DNA of 62,000 nucleotides from Mesostigma viride (GCA_009746045.1 RPFO01000595.1:427501-489500); one strand, 5' to 3'. Positions 11,029-21,830 are shown, numbered from the stretch's first letter. Numbers and translations are program-made. The notes: generated by a model not told the origin, from the letters alone.

Positions 11029-13122
11029 GCACTGTCTTCTGGGCTGCGGATCTCGGTGCCCAGCCTTGGAACAGGTAGACGCAGTGCTTCAATGTCCACG
11101 AGTCTTCTCCTACCTCTCGACGCCCGACGGGCGCGCCCGCCTCAGGGAGATTTTCCTTTGGCTTCCTGCTGCATGTTGGGGAGGCCGAGATCGACGAAAA
11201 GCCCTCTGATCTCCTCCGGGCTGTCGAGTTCATGGAAATCGCCGACCAGTCGGCGGGGATGTTTCCACATGGCGATCATTCTTCCCAGGACGTACCGGCA
11301 GAATCGCATGCAGTACACCCCTGAATATTCGGCCTCAGCAGCAGCTTCCTCCTCCTCAGTGTCGGCGCCTTCCCCTGTTCCGTCATCGCCGGTGTCGACC
11401 AGACGCGCACGTGTCGGTGGAGCCGTCTCCTACCCCTCCGGACGTGGGTCCAGAGTCTGCCAACCTTGCGGCTACCGTGCATGTCTGCAATGCAGGCCCA
11501 GATCCAGTCCTTAGCCTCGGCATATTCGGGGCATTCATGGCGTCTCAGTCGCCCGCGGCCGTTGCGCCTGGTGTGGCGCCTGTTGCTGCTGCCTCGCCTA
11601 CCCCTCCTGTTGCCCCAGCGACTGCGGCTTCGCCTGCGCCCCAGCGCGAGCCCTCGGTCGCTGTGGTTTCGTCTGGCGCTGCGGCTCCTACGCCTCCTGC
11701 TGCCTCCGTGCCTGCGGTCGCCTTGCCTGTGCCGCCGCGTAAGTCTCCTGCCGCGGCGATTTCGCCCGCCGTCGCTGCTTCCGGGCCTTCCCAGGCTCCG
11801 TCGCAGCCGCCGTTGCGGGGCTTCTTTGGCGACACGAGTGGGCTGCCCAGGCTCTGGGAGCTAGGGGGGTCCCCCTCAGAGGATTCCAGTGCCGGACTGC
11901 ATGGAGTCTTGACGGCAGCCAGTTTTACGGCAAGGTGCCTGTCCCTACGGGCCCAATTTTCAACATGTGGCCCGAGGGTGCGCCTCCAGCGGAGGCCACG
12001 CCGTCATCCGCGGTTGCAGGTCCGTCGCGGCCTCCTGTGGTGCCCGCCCCCTCTGCGCCTGCGCAGGATCCTACCCCTGTTCCGGTTCCTGCCCCTTCGG
12101 GCACTCGCTCGCTGGCCACTGTTGTTAGGGCCAGCGGGGTCGATCAGCGCGCCCTCCGCGCTGCCGACTCCCTCCGGGAGTTGTCCCAGGGTGACCGGGA
12201 ACGTGCCCCTTCTGTGGTACGTACATCTTACGCCAGAGTCGCGAGATTTAGCCGTCCCCAGATATGGTATGTCAGCGATTGCGTGTCGTCAGTGTGACCT
12301 CCCGCGCGTCGCCCCAGAGCTGTCCATTTCACCCATGTCCTATAGGGTTTCCCAGGTGTGTCGGGCGCCTAGGGACCGTAACCTACCCATTGACACCGAT
12401 CGGCCTCCTTTTGACATGGTTATTGTAGCTGATCCCGTGTACCAGGGTGAGATTCTCGTGCGTCGCGTCCTCTACCGCTGGGCGAGGCGTCATAACGATT
12501 TGGACACCTACGGTGGTTACCAGTGGGCTTACCCTCCGCCTCTGGGCATCATGGCTTCGGACGCCCTCACGGTCGAGTACCCTGCTGCGCCCGGTGCTAC
12601 GTATGCTGTGGTGCACCTGCAGCCAACCCTGGAGTGGGATGCCCGCCGCCCAGTGCCGCTTCCGAGCCAGGGCCTGGACTCCCGCGGTCACCCTCCCCCT
12701 CGGGCCAGTGAGTATTTAGAGACTTTCGGGTCGCGACAGTGTGCGCGCCGGTGGCGCGCTCGTGAGATCTGGCACATCCGATTGTGGCCGGCCAACGTGG
12801 AGCCTCTGCTAGATCTGTTCTTCCCTTCGGGTCTGCGTAATCGGATCCGGTATCAGCGCCTACTCCTTCGGGCCCTCTGTTTAATTGATCGCTGTAGAGC
12901 CCTTCCTTCGGCTTTTTGCCTGTGGCTTTTTGGACTGGGCTCGGGGCCAGGTGGTCCTAACTCAGCATAGGTACTACTGGGCCTTCCTAGGGACCTCTTT
13001 CCTGACGGCGTGTGGGCCGATGTGTTCCTCACAGTAGACAGGCATGATAACGCGGATGATGTGGCTCACTACCATGCATATCTGGATGTCCTGATGGCCT
13101 CGCGTGGTACTTATCTGGGTTA
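11029..13122 (+). pseudogene. Pro/Ala-rich retroelement ORF of unknown function
   Basis: The largest single frame is 519 codons (11411-12970). True coding appears to alternate among frames: 11180-11320 (EKPSDLLRAVEFMEIADQSA), a long Pro/Ala/Val-rich linker at 11411-11880, MPVPTGPIFNMWPEGAPPAE from 11935, then a compact region at 12300-12960 with MVIVADPVYQGEILVRRVLY and YQWAYPPPLGIMASDALTVE. A final piece in another frame (LFPDGVWADVFLTVDRHDN) ends at TAA 13120-13122. It lies upstream of a polypurine tract and LTR and so seems internal to that element. No polymerase motif is present and I do not recognise the fold. Confidence 0.45.
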
Positions 13123-13516
13123 ACAGATTGATCAATCTGGGTTAACAGATTGATGGCAACTAGATAGAGGGCCTTAGGCCCGACCTGAGGGTGTTGTCCC
13201 TCCGGTATATAGAGTCGCCCTCATATGCTGGCCAGTTGGTTGGTCGTTCTTGGTCCCTGGTGTTGACATTGTTCACTCTGTGTGTCCTGCCCAGTGCCGT
13301 CCCTCCCGGCAAGGCCTCTGTGCCAGGCAGTTAGGGGAACCTCACACCAGGCTTGGTGCTGGCTAACCCTACACCACTCGGGGTGGAACCGAGTTAACAT
13401 GTTGGTGCTTTGTACCTTGGATGGCCTGTCGATTGTGATGGATTTGTGTTGGGTGCGTTAGGATATTCCTACCCCTTGGTTTCCTCCCTGTGCGTAGGGA
13501 GAGGGCTCCCTACCTT

Positions 13517-13530
13517 TGTGGGGGGGGAGG
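13517..13530 (+). other. Polypurine tract before the 3' LTR
   Basis: A G-rich purine run ending GGGGGGGAGG directly precedes the LTR start TGTTACGTCG. This is the usual place for plus-strand priming in LTR retrotransposons. Confidence 0.65.
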
Positions 13531-14099
13531 TGTTACGTCGCGTAACAATCTGTCGCAATTACGGACGTAAATTAGGTCCTTTGCCTCAGTCGTTTTTAGG
13601 TTTACGTGTAGCTTCAATGTACCGGTGGACACTGTTGTCCCAGTACCGTGGTGCATTGGATGCCTTTGGCGTCGCGCCGCGTACTTAGTAGTGGTCCTTA
13701 TTATCCTTTGGGTAGAAAGTAGTGGACCAGCGTGCATCTGTGCATTTGTAGGCGAGGGCCATGTCGGCCTGACTGAGCATGCTGGACCGTTGGTGATCAT
13801 TTATGCACGTTCTACCCCTCGTGTTGGCACTCGGGGTGTGTTAATGAATTGACACATACATATAGCTAGGGTCATGACAGTGTAGTAGTGTTTCCTTCCT
13901 GTATTCCTGGAATAAACGGGGTTCGTGTATTAAAATGGCTTATGGCGTATTATAGTCGCACGTACGTAAATGCACTGAGATCCGGATCGTCACGTTCGTC
14001 TTTCGCGCGGGGTTGGACTAGAGGTGGCCTCACTAATTTAGATAGCATTAGACCAGTTATGTAGAGGTAGAGGCGGAGGTAGAGGACTGAGTCGTAACA
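13531..14099 (+). mobile_element. LTR (copy A, plus orientation)
   Basis: This 569-bp segment starts TGTTACG and ends CGTAACA, giving short terminal inverted repeats as LTRs have. It matches the inverted segment 14547-15129 along its length with many substitutions and small indels. A polypurine tract lies at its left, so it is the 3' LTR of the decayed element to the left. No matching 5' LTR occurs upstream in the window. Confidence 0.7.
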
Positions 14100-14528
14100 T
14101 ACCGGCACTCAGCGGATTTGTGCTACCGAGGGCGACGGTTCTCTGACCGTCCCGGCGTGCACTGGCTTCCGTACCTTGCTTAGGCACCGACTAGCATCTA
14201 GACACCAATCTTTGATGCCCACCTAACTAGGCGTCCGGGCCGGCGACTACCGGCCGGCGGATAGATGCCACTCGGGAGCACAACTCACACACAGAAGGAA
14301 AAGGAAAAGGAAAAGGAAGCTAGCTACGTTATAGGAGTTCATCCGCTTTGAGCAGGTCTAACTTCTAGGCAGGGCGTGTCCCGAATCGGGCAGCACTACC
14401 CAGCTAGCTTGCAGGCGACCCGCCCCTTACCTGTCAAGAGGTTGTCTGCTTCGGTACCCTGACCGCGGAAAGGTCTCTGGCGTATAAGGTGACCGTTGCA
14501 AGGGAACACGTCGCTTCCACCTAAACTA
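14100..14528. other. Spacer between two inverted LTR copies
   Basis: No coding frame. It holds a short AAGGAAA repeat (about 14295-14320). As the region downstream of a minus-strand 5' LTR, at least the right part is likely the untranslated leader of element B; where it joins the flank of element A is not clear. Confidence 0.4.
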
Positions 14529-14540
14529 CCTCCGATACCA
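14529..14540 (-). other. Candidate primer-binding site of LTR copy B
   Basis: On the minus strand TGGTATCGGAGG lies six bases after the LTR end. It differs by one base in ten from the TGGTATCAGAG site complementary to initiator tRNA-Met used by many LTR retrotransposons. Confidence 0.55.
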
Positions 14541-14546
14541 TGCCAT

Positions 14547-15129
14547 TGTTACGCCCTGGCTCTACTCTATCCCAAACACCTAGCCTGACTTCACCTAAAC
14601 TAGTGAGGTTACCTAGTGATGAGGAGCTATATTGTGGAAAGACCTGGGACGTGACGACTCTGTTCTCAATGCATTCTTATTCATTCTAATCTGATAATAC
14701 GCCATTCACCGAATAAATCAAGGGTACTACGAAGGAAACACTACTACACCATGACCCTAGCTAATATGTGTTACGAATCCATAACACACGCCGAGTGCAA
14801 TTCACGAAGGACAACTGCTGCATAAATGATCGCCGACATGCGTGCAGTATGCTCGGGCCGACATCGACCCTCGCCTACAGGACCAACGCATGTCCGCTGG
14901 GTTCACACAGAGGATAAAAGGACCACTACTTAAGTACGTAGCGCGGCGCGACTGCACCGAACCACCATACTGTAGTACAATTGCCACGTCACAAGGCCTG
15001 GTACCAACCGGCCAAAAGGTCCTAACTACACGTAAGCCTAGGAAAGTCAGCGGACTGTTTCGGAATGGCTGAGGCAACAAAGGACCTAATTTACGTTCGT
15101 AACAACAACAAAAGTTACGCGACGTAACA
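14547..15129 (-). mobile_element. LTR (copy B, minus orientation)
   Basis: This 583-bp segment read on the minus strand starts TGTTACGTCGCG and ends CGTAACA. It is homologous to copy A and carries a tRNA-Met-like primer site just inside. It is therefore a 5' LTR of a minus-strand element whose internal part is largely missing or replaced by copy A's region. Confidence 0.7.
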
Positions 15130-15758
15130 CCAACCATCACAGCCTCTAGTCATAGCCTCCCAGGGGGCAGGGGCCTCCCAGGGACCCGGCCGGACGCGCT
15201 AGGGCTTCCCGGGACCTACGAGACGGGCCGCCGGCGCCGGTTGCCAACGGCTCGACATGTGGCGCTCTCCGCTTGGGGTGCAGCCGGCGACTCGCGCGGT
15301 CTGTCAAAGTGGGGCCGCGGGGGTCACTCACGTAGTTTCTAGTTGTGCCAAGTCCCGTATGCCGGGCAGCATGCACGCCGTCGGCCCTGTCAGTTTCCTG
15401 TGCTAATTCGTGTGCCGGCCCGGCGCGGCTTGTCTGGGCGCGTCGGATTTTAGTGCGGTATTGGCCCGGACCCCCGCACTCGCCCCCGCACAAGAGTTCA
15501 ATTCTTCATCCTGGCCCGAATGCATAGGAGCTTCCGTCCCCGGCCCTTTATAGGAGGGGGGACATCCAGCCAAAACAGCACACTCACTCGTGTGTCCGGC
15601 GCGGCACCTTCAAACGTGGAGCGGACTCCAAAAATGTGTCCGGCGGCAGAATTTTTGCGACGGAGTGTACTCCAGTCGAAATTTTTAGGGCGGCGCGAAG
15701 AAAAATTTTGTGGAGCTTCCTTTTGGCGGTCCGGCGCCTGGTTTTAGGAAAGGAGTGC
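15130..15758. other. GC-rich gene-free interval left of the hAT
   Basis: No convincing gene. 15553-15567 (GGAGGGGGGACATCC) is exactly repeated in inverted orientation at 21276-21290. Sequences between carry GGAGTG/ACTCC motifs on both sides, hinting at ends of an older, larger element into which the hAT jumped. Confidence 0.4.
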
Positions 15759-16154
15759 GCTCTGGTCAGTGTTTTTTTTAGTGGCGATATGCCGCCAAAT
15801 GTGGCGGTGTGGCACTTTTTTTGGCAAAATGTGGCGGTGCCACCCACTTTGACAGGGCTCCCAAGAAGCCACAATTTGGCCGTGCCGTTCTACTTTGTAG
15901 TTTCGTTTCGCCACAGGGTGGCCGTGCCTGAAGTTCACTCTAGTACAGGTTACGCCACAATTGGCGGTGTCAGCCGGTCTTCCAGTCGGCGTTCCGCCAC
16001 AAGCCTCCCTAGTACTAGACTACTACTATGAGTACTACTATGACTGACTGACTGCATAGTGCATGTACGTAGAGCCCGGCCGGCGGCCAAGTGCCAAGTG
16101 GCAAGTGGCCCGCTGCCAGAGACCAGAGCACGGAGAGTGCACTGTGCAGACTGC

Positions 16155-16324
16155 AGCTTGTGTGCATTAACTGCATTTTCACTTCACCTGGCTGGCGAGT
16201 CGCTGGCGAGACTCGCCAGCCAGCTTGTGTGCATTAACTGCATTTTCACTTCACGTAGCTGGCGAGTCGCTAGCGGACACTCGCCAGCAAGCTCAAGTGA
16301 AAATGCAGTTAATGCACACAAGCT
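16155..16324 (+). repeat. Direct and inverted repeats in the hAT leader
   Basis: A segment around GTGTGCATTAACTGCATTTT occurs directly twice (from 16155 and 16222) and once inverted (16297-16324). GGCGAGT/ACTCGCC motifs lie between. The RNA of this leader could fold into a strong hairpin upstream of the transposase start. Confidence 0.75.
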
Positions 16325-16448
16325 GCAGGCGAGTGGCGGCCTGGCGCCTCAGTATTAAGTCACTCGCCAGCCATACTGCATTGACTAATGTGTTTCGACT
16401 TTCGGCACTAGTAATCGTCGTTGTTTATTTACCAAGTAGGAAAAATCC

Positions 16449-19043
16449 ATGGCAGACGCTGGGCCGTTTAGGCCACCTGGGCCGCCGCAGGCAGGTAGGG
16501 GAGGAGAGAGAAGAAATAGTGTGTTTTATGGCACCGGGCTTGGCCGGAAGCCTTTGGCCCTCCCAGCCGGAATGCGATGCAAACCAATCTTTCCAGGTCC
16601 GAATGGAGCCTCCATTGTCGTTGGGAAAACCAAGGCGACGGTAGAGATCGCTCCCGAGGAGGCGAAAAGGCTTAGGTCGAAGGAGACGAGGGCTGCTGCT
16701 CGGGTAGAGAGTGAGGGGGCGCCCGAGCAGCCCGAGGTGATAGGGGCAGACGCGAACTACATCAAGGTCAGCATTAAGGTCATGGACGGGGAAGTGGGGG
16801 ATGTGCCTTCGAATGGATGTGATGCGCCCCTCATTTCCTTGGTGCTGCTTTCCATTTTCGTAGCGCCACCTGCCAAGAGGGATTGGAAGGGCGCGGATGC
16901 CAATAGGAAGTGGAAACCCGAATGGGGGCTGCGTTTCCCATGGTTGCGCTATGACGAAGAGAAGGACGAAGCATACTGCGGCCCTTGCCGTGATGCCAAG
17001 GTCACCATCGGGCTGGGTAGGGGGACCAAGGTTTTCAAGATCGACACTTTCAAGACACACGTTGTGGCTGACTCTCACGTGGCCGCCATTGCGAAGGAGA
17101 AGAGCGAGTGCCTGCGGGTATTCAGGGGAGGAGAGGAGCACGCAGAGCCGGCAGAGGCAGACGGTCATGGGCGAGTTTGCCCCCCCCCTGGTCAGCTGAG
17201 CAAGTCCGACCGACTTAAGCTCAAGCAGTTCAAGGCGATGGCGTACACCCTGGCGAAGGGTAAGCCTATGACTGATTATGAGTCGCTGCCAACGCTCCTT
17301 TGCGAATACGAGGAGATGAGGGACGCGCTCCCCTCCCACCATTGGACTGACGGCTCAGGTTGGGAGATGGCGGAGGCGTTGGATGCCGTGTTGCTTGCTG
17401 ACCTTAAGGCAAGGGTCGCCGCGGCTAGGTATGTCGCGGTCACCGTCGATGAGTCCAAGGCCAATGATAACGTAGAATTCATGTCGGTGGAGGTGGCTTT
17501 TGTGGAGGATGGAATAAAGCAGCAGGAGTTTGTCACGCTAAAAAAGGTGACTGCGGTGGACGCCCTCTCCCTGCACAACGAGCTGTGCATAGTAATGCGA
17601 GGCATGCTCGGAATCACGGACGATCAGCTCGTGGTGAAGCTGGTTGGCTTCGGGTCAGATGGGGCATCGGTGATGATGGGGCAGCGGAAGGGTGTCGGGA
17701 AGAAGCTCTTGATGAGCAATGCACCCTTCCTCGTGCCCATGCACTGCGCGCCGCACAAGCTCAGCCTGATAGCGAACGAGCTCAAGGGGAACTCCTTGTT
17801 TGCGCGGGTGGAGTCAATCCTCAAGTCAGCACACAACTGGGTGGCGCACTCAGCCATGAAGTCAGAGCAACTGAAGATGTGGCAGGGGATGCTGGGCACG
17901 GGTGGCCGGAAGCTGCAGCGCGTGTCCGACACACGCTGGCTTAGCGTGCAGGGGTGCCTCAACACGTTCCGCATTGAGTATCCTGCGATCGCCATGTGCT
18001 TGGCCACCTACCAACACAAGGAAGTGGAGCAAATGGCAGCAGCACAGGACTTGCTAGCCAACATGCTGGACATTGACACCCAGCTCGGGGTGGTCGTGTT
18101 CGCGCGCATGCTGGATGCCATGAATTTCTTGGTCAAGCAGTGCCAGCAGCAGGACCTGCAGCTCGACACCCTTGCCCATGCGATCGAGGACTGCAAGACA
18201 ACAATCCGTGATGAGTATGTGGAAGGGCCCAAGGTGTTCACTGGGACCCTCTGGAAGGGGTTTATAGACTTGGATGCCGACACGTCACCCTTTCTCACCG
18301 ACCGCGGCGAGGTTTTCCGCAACTGCCAGGAAATGGAACACCCGGTAACATGTCAAACGGTGCACGAGGCCTCGGGTTCTCGGGCTCGCTACGTTTCAGT
18401 GGCAAGTGTCACGGAGGAGGAGTTCAGACTCCGCGTAATTGCTGCGCAGGAGCAGGCTACCGCTGCGGCCAAGGTGGTGCTGGACGACTTCGATATCCGA
18501 TTCCCACCAAACGGTCTGCTCTCCGCGATGTCCATTTTGCAGCCAGGCTGGTGGACTGAGAAGGAGCGCGACGTGGCCGAGGTGCAGAAACAAGTTCAGG
18601 TGCTCAAGCGCAAGTTTGCTGTGGGGGTCACCATGGTGAATGGGAAGAAGGTGGGCCCACTGATTTCCCCGTCCCTCCTGGATGACCAGCTCGACTCCTT
18701 TATGCTCATGATGAAGAGCAACAGCCAGGAGTACACGTCCGCAAGGGCGTTGTGGAAGGTTTTGTTGACCAACCCGCTCATGCACGAGTTTGTGGGGGCG
18801 TATCTGCAGCTGGCAGAGTTGATGCTGCTCCTCCCTCTTACCAGCGTGGAGAATGAGCGGAGGTTCAGCCACATGAATTTCATTAAGAGCGATATTCGCA
18901 ACCGCCTTCTCGAGCGCCATCTGAACGTGGCGGTCCGCATCTTTGCATGCAGCTCTTCATACGAAGACATGCCGATCCAGGCGGCATATGCAGTGTGGTC
19001 TGCGGAGAAGGGCCGCCGCGCAACCGGCAGTGTTCTTACTTAA
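16449..19043 (+). CDS. hAT-family transposase
   Basis: The 864-residue protein should cut and paste the surrounding element in the nucleus. The start ATG sits in a good context (CCATGG). After a low-complexity N-terminus comes a TTF/BED-like zinc finger with C177, C180, H204 and H210. The RNase H-like core shows D334 in AVTVDES and D404 in GFGSDGASVM. The hAT-typical C-x2-H motif is at C433/H436, and W-containing segments (DTRWLSV) follow. The C-terminal hATC dimerisation region (about 785-835) contains LPLTSVENERRFSHMNF, where a glutamate of SVENE is the likely third catalytic acid. No stop, frameshift or intron is visible. Length and layout resemble the hAT branch with TTF-type fingers, also found domesticated in animals. 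Codon use is GC-rich as in host exons. Confidence 0.9.
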   Translation: MADAGPFRPPGPPQAGRGGERRNSVFYGTGLGRKPLALPAGMRCKPIFPGPNGASIVVGKTKATVEIAPEEAKRLRSKETRAAARVESEGAPEQPEVIGADANYIKVSIKVMDGEVGDVPSNGCDAPLISLVLLSIFVAPPAKRDWKGADANRKWKPEWGLRFPWLRYDEEKDEAYCGPCRDAKVTIGLGRGTKVFKIDTFKTHVVADSHVAAIAKEKSECLRVFRGGEEHAEPAEADGHGRVCPPPGQLSKSDRLKLKQFKAMAYTLAKGKPMTDYESLPTLLCEYEEMRDALPSHHWTDGSGWEMAEALDAVLLADLKARVAAARYVAVTVDESKANDNVEFMSVEVAFVEDGIKQQEFVTLKKVTAVDALSLHNELCIVMRGMLGITDDQLVVKLVGFGSDGASVMMGQRKGVGKKLLMSNAPFLVPMHCAPHKLSLIANELKGNSLFARVESILKSAHNWVAHSAMKSEQLKMWQGMLGTGGRKLQRVSDTRWLSVQGCLNTFRIEYPAIAMCLATYQHKEVEQMAAAQDLLANMLDIDTQLGVVVFARMLDAMNFLVKQCQQQDLQLDTLAHAIEDCKTTIRDEYVEGPKVFTGTLWKGFIDLDADTSPFLTDRGEVFRNCQEMEHPVTCQTVHEASGSRARYVSVASVTEEEFRLRVIAAQEQATAAAKVVLDDFDIRFPPNGLLSAMSILQPGWWTEKERDVAEVQKQVQVLKRKFAVGVTMVNGKKVGPLISPSLLDDQLDSFMLMMKSNSQEYTSARALWKVLLTNPLMHEFVGAYLQLAELMLLLPLTSVENERRFSHMNFIKSDIRNRLLERHLNVAVRIFACSSSYEDMPIQAAYAVWSAEKGRRATGSVLT

Positions 19044-20160
19044 ATACATAATTGCTTATATGATTCCTTGCTGCTAGCTACTAAGTTTTCTTATTTTCTG
19101 TGCTTTCCGCGGAATCTCAAATTTTGGGCAGCTAGCGTTTTCAAGTTTGTTGCCTTCTGACGACAACGTAATTGCTTACATTGTCCCCGCCATCGGCATG
19201 TAGTCAAGTGTGCAAGCTAGTCATGGCTTCGCTTTTAGAGGGGCGTAATTATTAATGAACTTTAAATAAAATGATGAGGCCACCAATGAGCAATTGCGAA
19301 TGAGCCATAATCCTTATTATTCGTTCATGACGGAATCACGGAAACTAGGAAGCCAAACATTACTAAGTCGGTCGTGAGAAGTAATACTGCGCCAATACAA
19401 CAAATTAAGTAAGTTCAAAGCACACAGTGCTTTTTTTTGAATTTATTCTCGCGTGACGTAGTGATTTCATAAATTTAGTACGGCCGCTTACTGAAGCTTA
19501 TGAGCTGACTAACTTTCAGTTGACTTTTGACTGAGTAACCTCACTTCATAGTAGACTGAAACTAATTAGGTAACTATAATGCATCCTTAGTCTCATTATT
19601 TAACGCGTTAGTAAACACTACACCTTCATAGGTTTTTATACTTTTCATTTAAGTAGGAAGACACAAGTGCAATTGAATTCAGGTATGATGAGAATGGGGC
19701 TGCCCGCCAGCAGGCCGGGCAGCCGGCGGCCCGGCGCCCGGCGCCGATGCCTGAGACGGAGACGCTCGCCCGCCTTGTGTACAGCCAGTCGGTACGGCGC
19801 CGCGCCGCGCTGACCCCACTGCCGGCAGGGTCATTTGCTGCACCAAAAAGCCAGCCCGCCACACGTGGCCGTGCCAAGCCCAATTTTAATTGGCTTAAAG
19901 CCACACATTGGCCGAGTAAACTGAAGTTTTCATAGTTCGAAACGCCACAAGTGGCCTAGCGCCACTAGTAACGAAAACCTTAAAAAAAACACTGGCTCTG
20001 GTGATCCCGCTAGCTCGATCAGGCGTTTGATTTTAAGTGCAGGAGTCCGCTTTGGCCCTGCTGTTAGTGCTGTACTTACAACTTACGCTGAGAACTTACC
20101 AAGTATTGGTTGATTCTAGGAAGACGTATCTAATGGAAAGAGATTCGAGGAAGTCGTACC

Positions 20161-20341
20161 TAATGATATTCCTATTGGTTAATAAAAATACCCATTTACC
20201 CGGAAAAATTCTAGGAAGACGTATCAACTTTCAGGCAGGCGTCAGGTTTTGATTCTGACACCGGACCTGGCGTCAGGCAATAGGCATCGAATTTTTTTCC
20301 GGGTAAATGGGTATTTTTATTAACCAATAGGAATATCATTA
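20161..20341. repeat. Foldback element (near-perfect inverted repeat)
   Basis: Arms of about 50 bases (20161-20211 and 20289-20341) are complementary except for a short A/T-run length difference. They enclose about 77 bases carrying CAGGCGTCAGG/TGGCGTCAGG. This is a typical small foldback MITE. It lies just beside the LINE fragment at 20407. Confidence 0.85.
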
Positions 20342-20406
20342 GGTGAAGAGGTACCACGTATCGACCAGCTGGTTACCCTCTGAGGGTAGTGTGATAGGTG
20401 AAAGGT

Positions 20407-21045
20407 TTAGAAAGGAGCATTGTGTGACCAGGGGAGCCAAGTGACGCGCGTAAGGTCACCGTGAGGAATGCAGGTAAACACCCTGTTGCGTCCCAGGAGA
20501 GCATGGAAGAGCTCCAAGGGGCTGGGCTTGTCATTGTTGGGCCCGGGGTCCCACACCTTGTATTGTTCTTGCGCCAAGAGCCAAGCGCGACGCATTGCTG
20601 AGTTCCAGAGAAAGATAAACCGCCTCACCACGGCGGCTTTGGTGTATTCGTGCCGCACTTTGAAAACCGTCTCGTTCCGGATAGTCCAGATCGCGTATAG
20701 CATATTAGTTCGGAGCCATACCCAGGCTAGTTGACTGTTGGATAGCTCCTCCCCGGGGGTCCCCGCCATACCGAATATGATACAACGCACGGATAGCGTT
20801 AGTGTGGAATGTGGTAGCGCGGTCCATGCGGACCATACGTTAAACAACCATTGCCACACCCCGCTCACTTGGCAGTAGAGAAAGCGGTGCTCAATTGTTT
20901 CCGAAGGGAAGGTGCACAGGCATGTCGCATCGTGGTGAAACCGGCTGCTGAGGGTCGCGTTTACCCCAATGGCTCTGTGCAGTAAAAGATGTTGAATGTC
21001 GGTCGCTCTGTAATAGGCATCGAATTTCCGCCAGCTTGACGTCAT
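20407..21045 (-). pseudogene. LINE C-terminal fragment with zf-RVT-type region
   Basis: The 212-codon minus-strand frame contains C-L-C...ETIEHRFLYC...VWQW, matching the zinc-binding region found after the RT in many plant and algal LINEs (zf-RVT). The downstream MLYAIWTIRNETVFKVRH segment is also typical (A-I-W-x-x-R-N). No RT palm is present, so this is a truncated copy or a fragment carried by another element. It differs from the LINE family at 747-1882, whose tail lacks this arrangement. The frame is open throughout, suggesting modest age. Confidence 0.65.
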
Positions 21046-21830
21046 TCTTCTACTTGGAGAATATGCTAATACTATCGCTTACTAAGAGCTTCTACTAAGA
21101 GATTCTACAAAAAGTGCCACGTGTCGTACAAGCCACGTAGCACGTAGCACACTCCCAAGTCGGTCCGGCGCAGCTTTTGACTGACTGAGTGCACTCCAGC
21201 ACTTTTCACTTTGGCTGGCGCCGGGCGGCGCGGTAGGCCAAACTCTGGAGTACGCTCATGTACGATTTTAGGGGGGGATGTCCCCCCTCCTCCCTTTATA
21301 GACATGTAAAGCTCTTGAATAATTCTGCCGGCCTGCTGCCGGGGCGATTTTGGAGGTCGCTTCACGTCTGTCAGAGCCCCGTCGGACCAAACTTGGAGCG
21401 GGCAGCTTTGCTGTTACGTCCCCCCCTGTTGTGGAAAGGTTGTCGCGAGTGTGAACTGTGAACCAGGTGTGAAGTGTGAACATGCTGTGAACACTCTGTT
21501 TCAGTTCTAGTAGCTAGTCGACTCTGGCCCCCTCCACATTGCTCCACGACCCGGACGCGCGGATCTACATGTACGAATCCTGAACGCGAAACTCTGCTGA
21601 CGCGACGGACATTGATCATGACATGCTGGCACCATCCGATCATGACATGCTGGCACCATCCAACATACTCAAATAAAATACACCGTCCGCATTGGAAGTT
21701 CTAACTAAATAATTAGCTTCTGGAAAATGTTCTGGCTGAAAACCATAAAAAAAACAAAAGAAAATTAATTAATTAACTCCGGGGGCTGAGGACTGGACTC
21801 AACAAACAAACAAACAAAATTAATTAATTA
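21046..21830. other. Gene-free interval with repeats
   Basis: No gene seen. It carries the inverted GGATGTCCCCCCTCC box (21276-21290), a direct repeat TGATCATGACATGCTGGCACC (two overlapping units near 21613-21660), and TTAATTAATTAA and ACAAACAAACAAA runs at 21765-21830. Confidence 0.45.

Larger units (their letters stand above)
15767..19994 (+). mobile_element. Complete hAT transposon, apparently autonomous
   Basis: The 4228-bp element begins CAGTGTTTTTTTTA and ends with its inverted match TAAAAAAAACACTG. It is flanked by an exact 8-bp duplication GCTCTGGT at 15759-15766 and 19995-20002. Subterminal regions on both sides repeat GTGGC/GCCAC motifs, the kind of sites hAT transposases bind. The interior carries one uninterrupted 864-codon transposase. 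Perfect target duplications and an open frame indicate a young insertion, perhaps still active. It sits within older repeat sequence. Confidence 0.9.

Noticed and set aside
13531-15129. One LTR retrotransposon bounded by the two LTRs
   Set aside because: The LTRs are in opposite orientation, so they cannot bound one normal element.
16425-17342. 305-codon minus-strand frame opposite the hAT transposase
   Set aside because: Shadow of the GC-rich transposase frame; no recognisable domain, whereas the plus frame has the full hAT motif set.
6525-19994. The two hAT elements as autonomous and non-autonomous members of one family
   Set aside because: Their terminal and subterminal sequences differ beyond the shared CAG, so they are not a matched pair.
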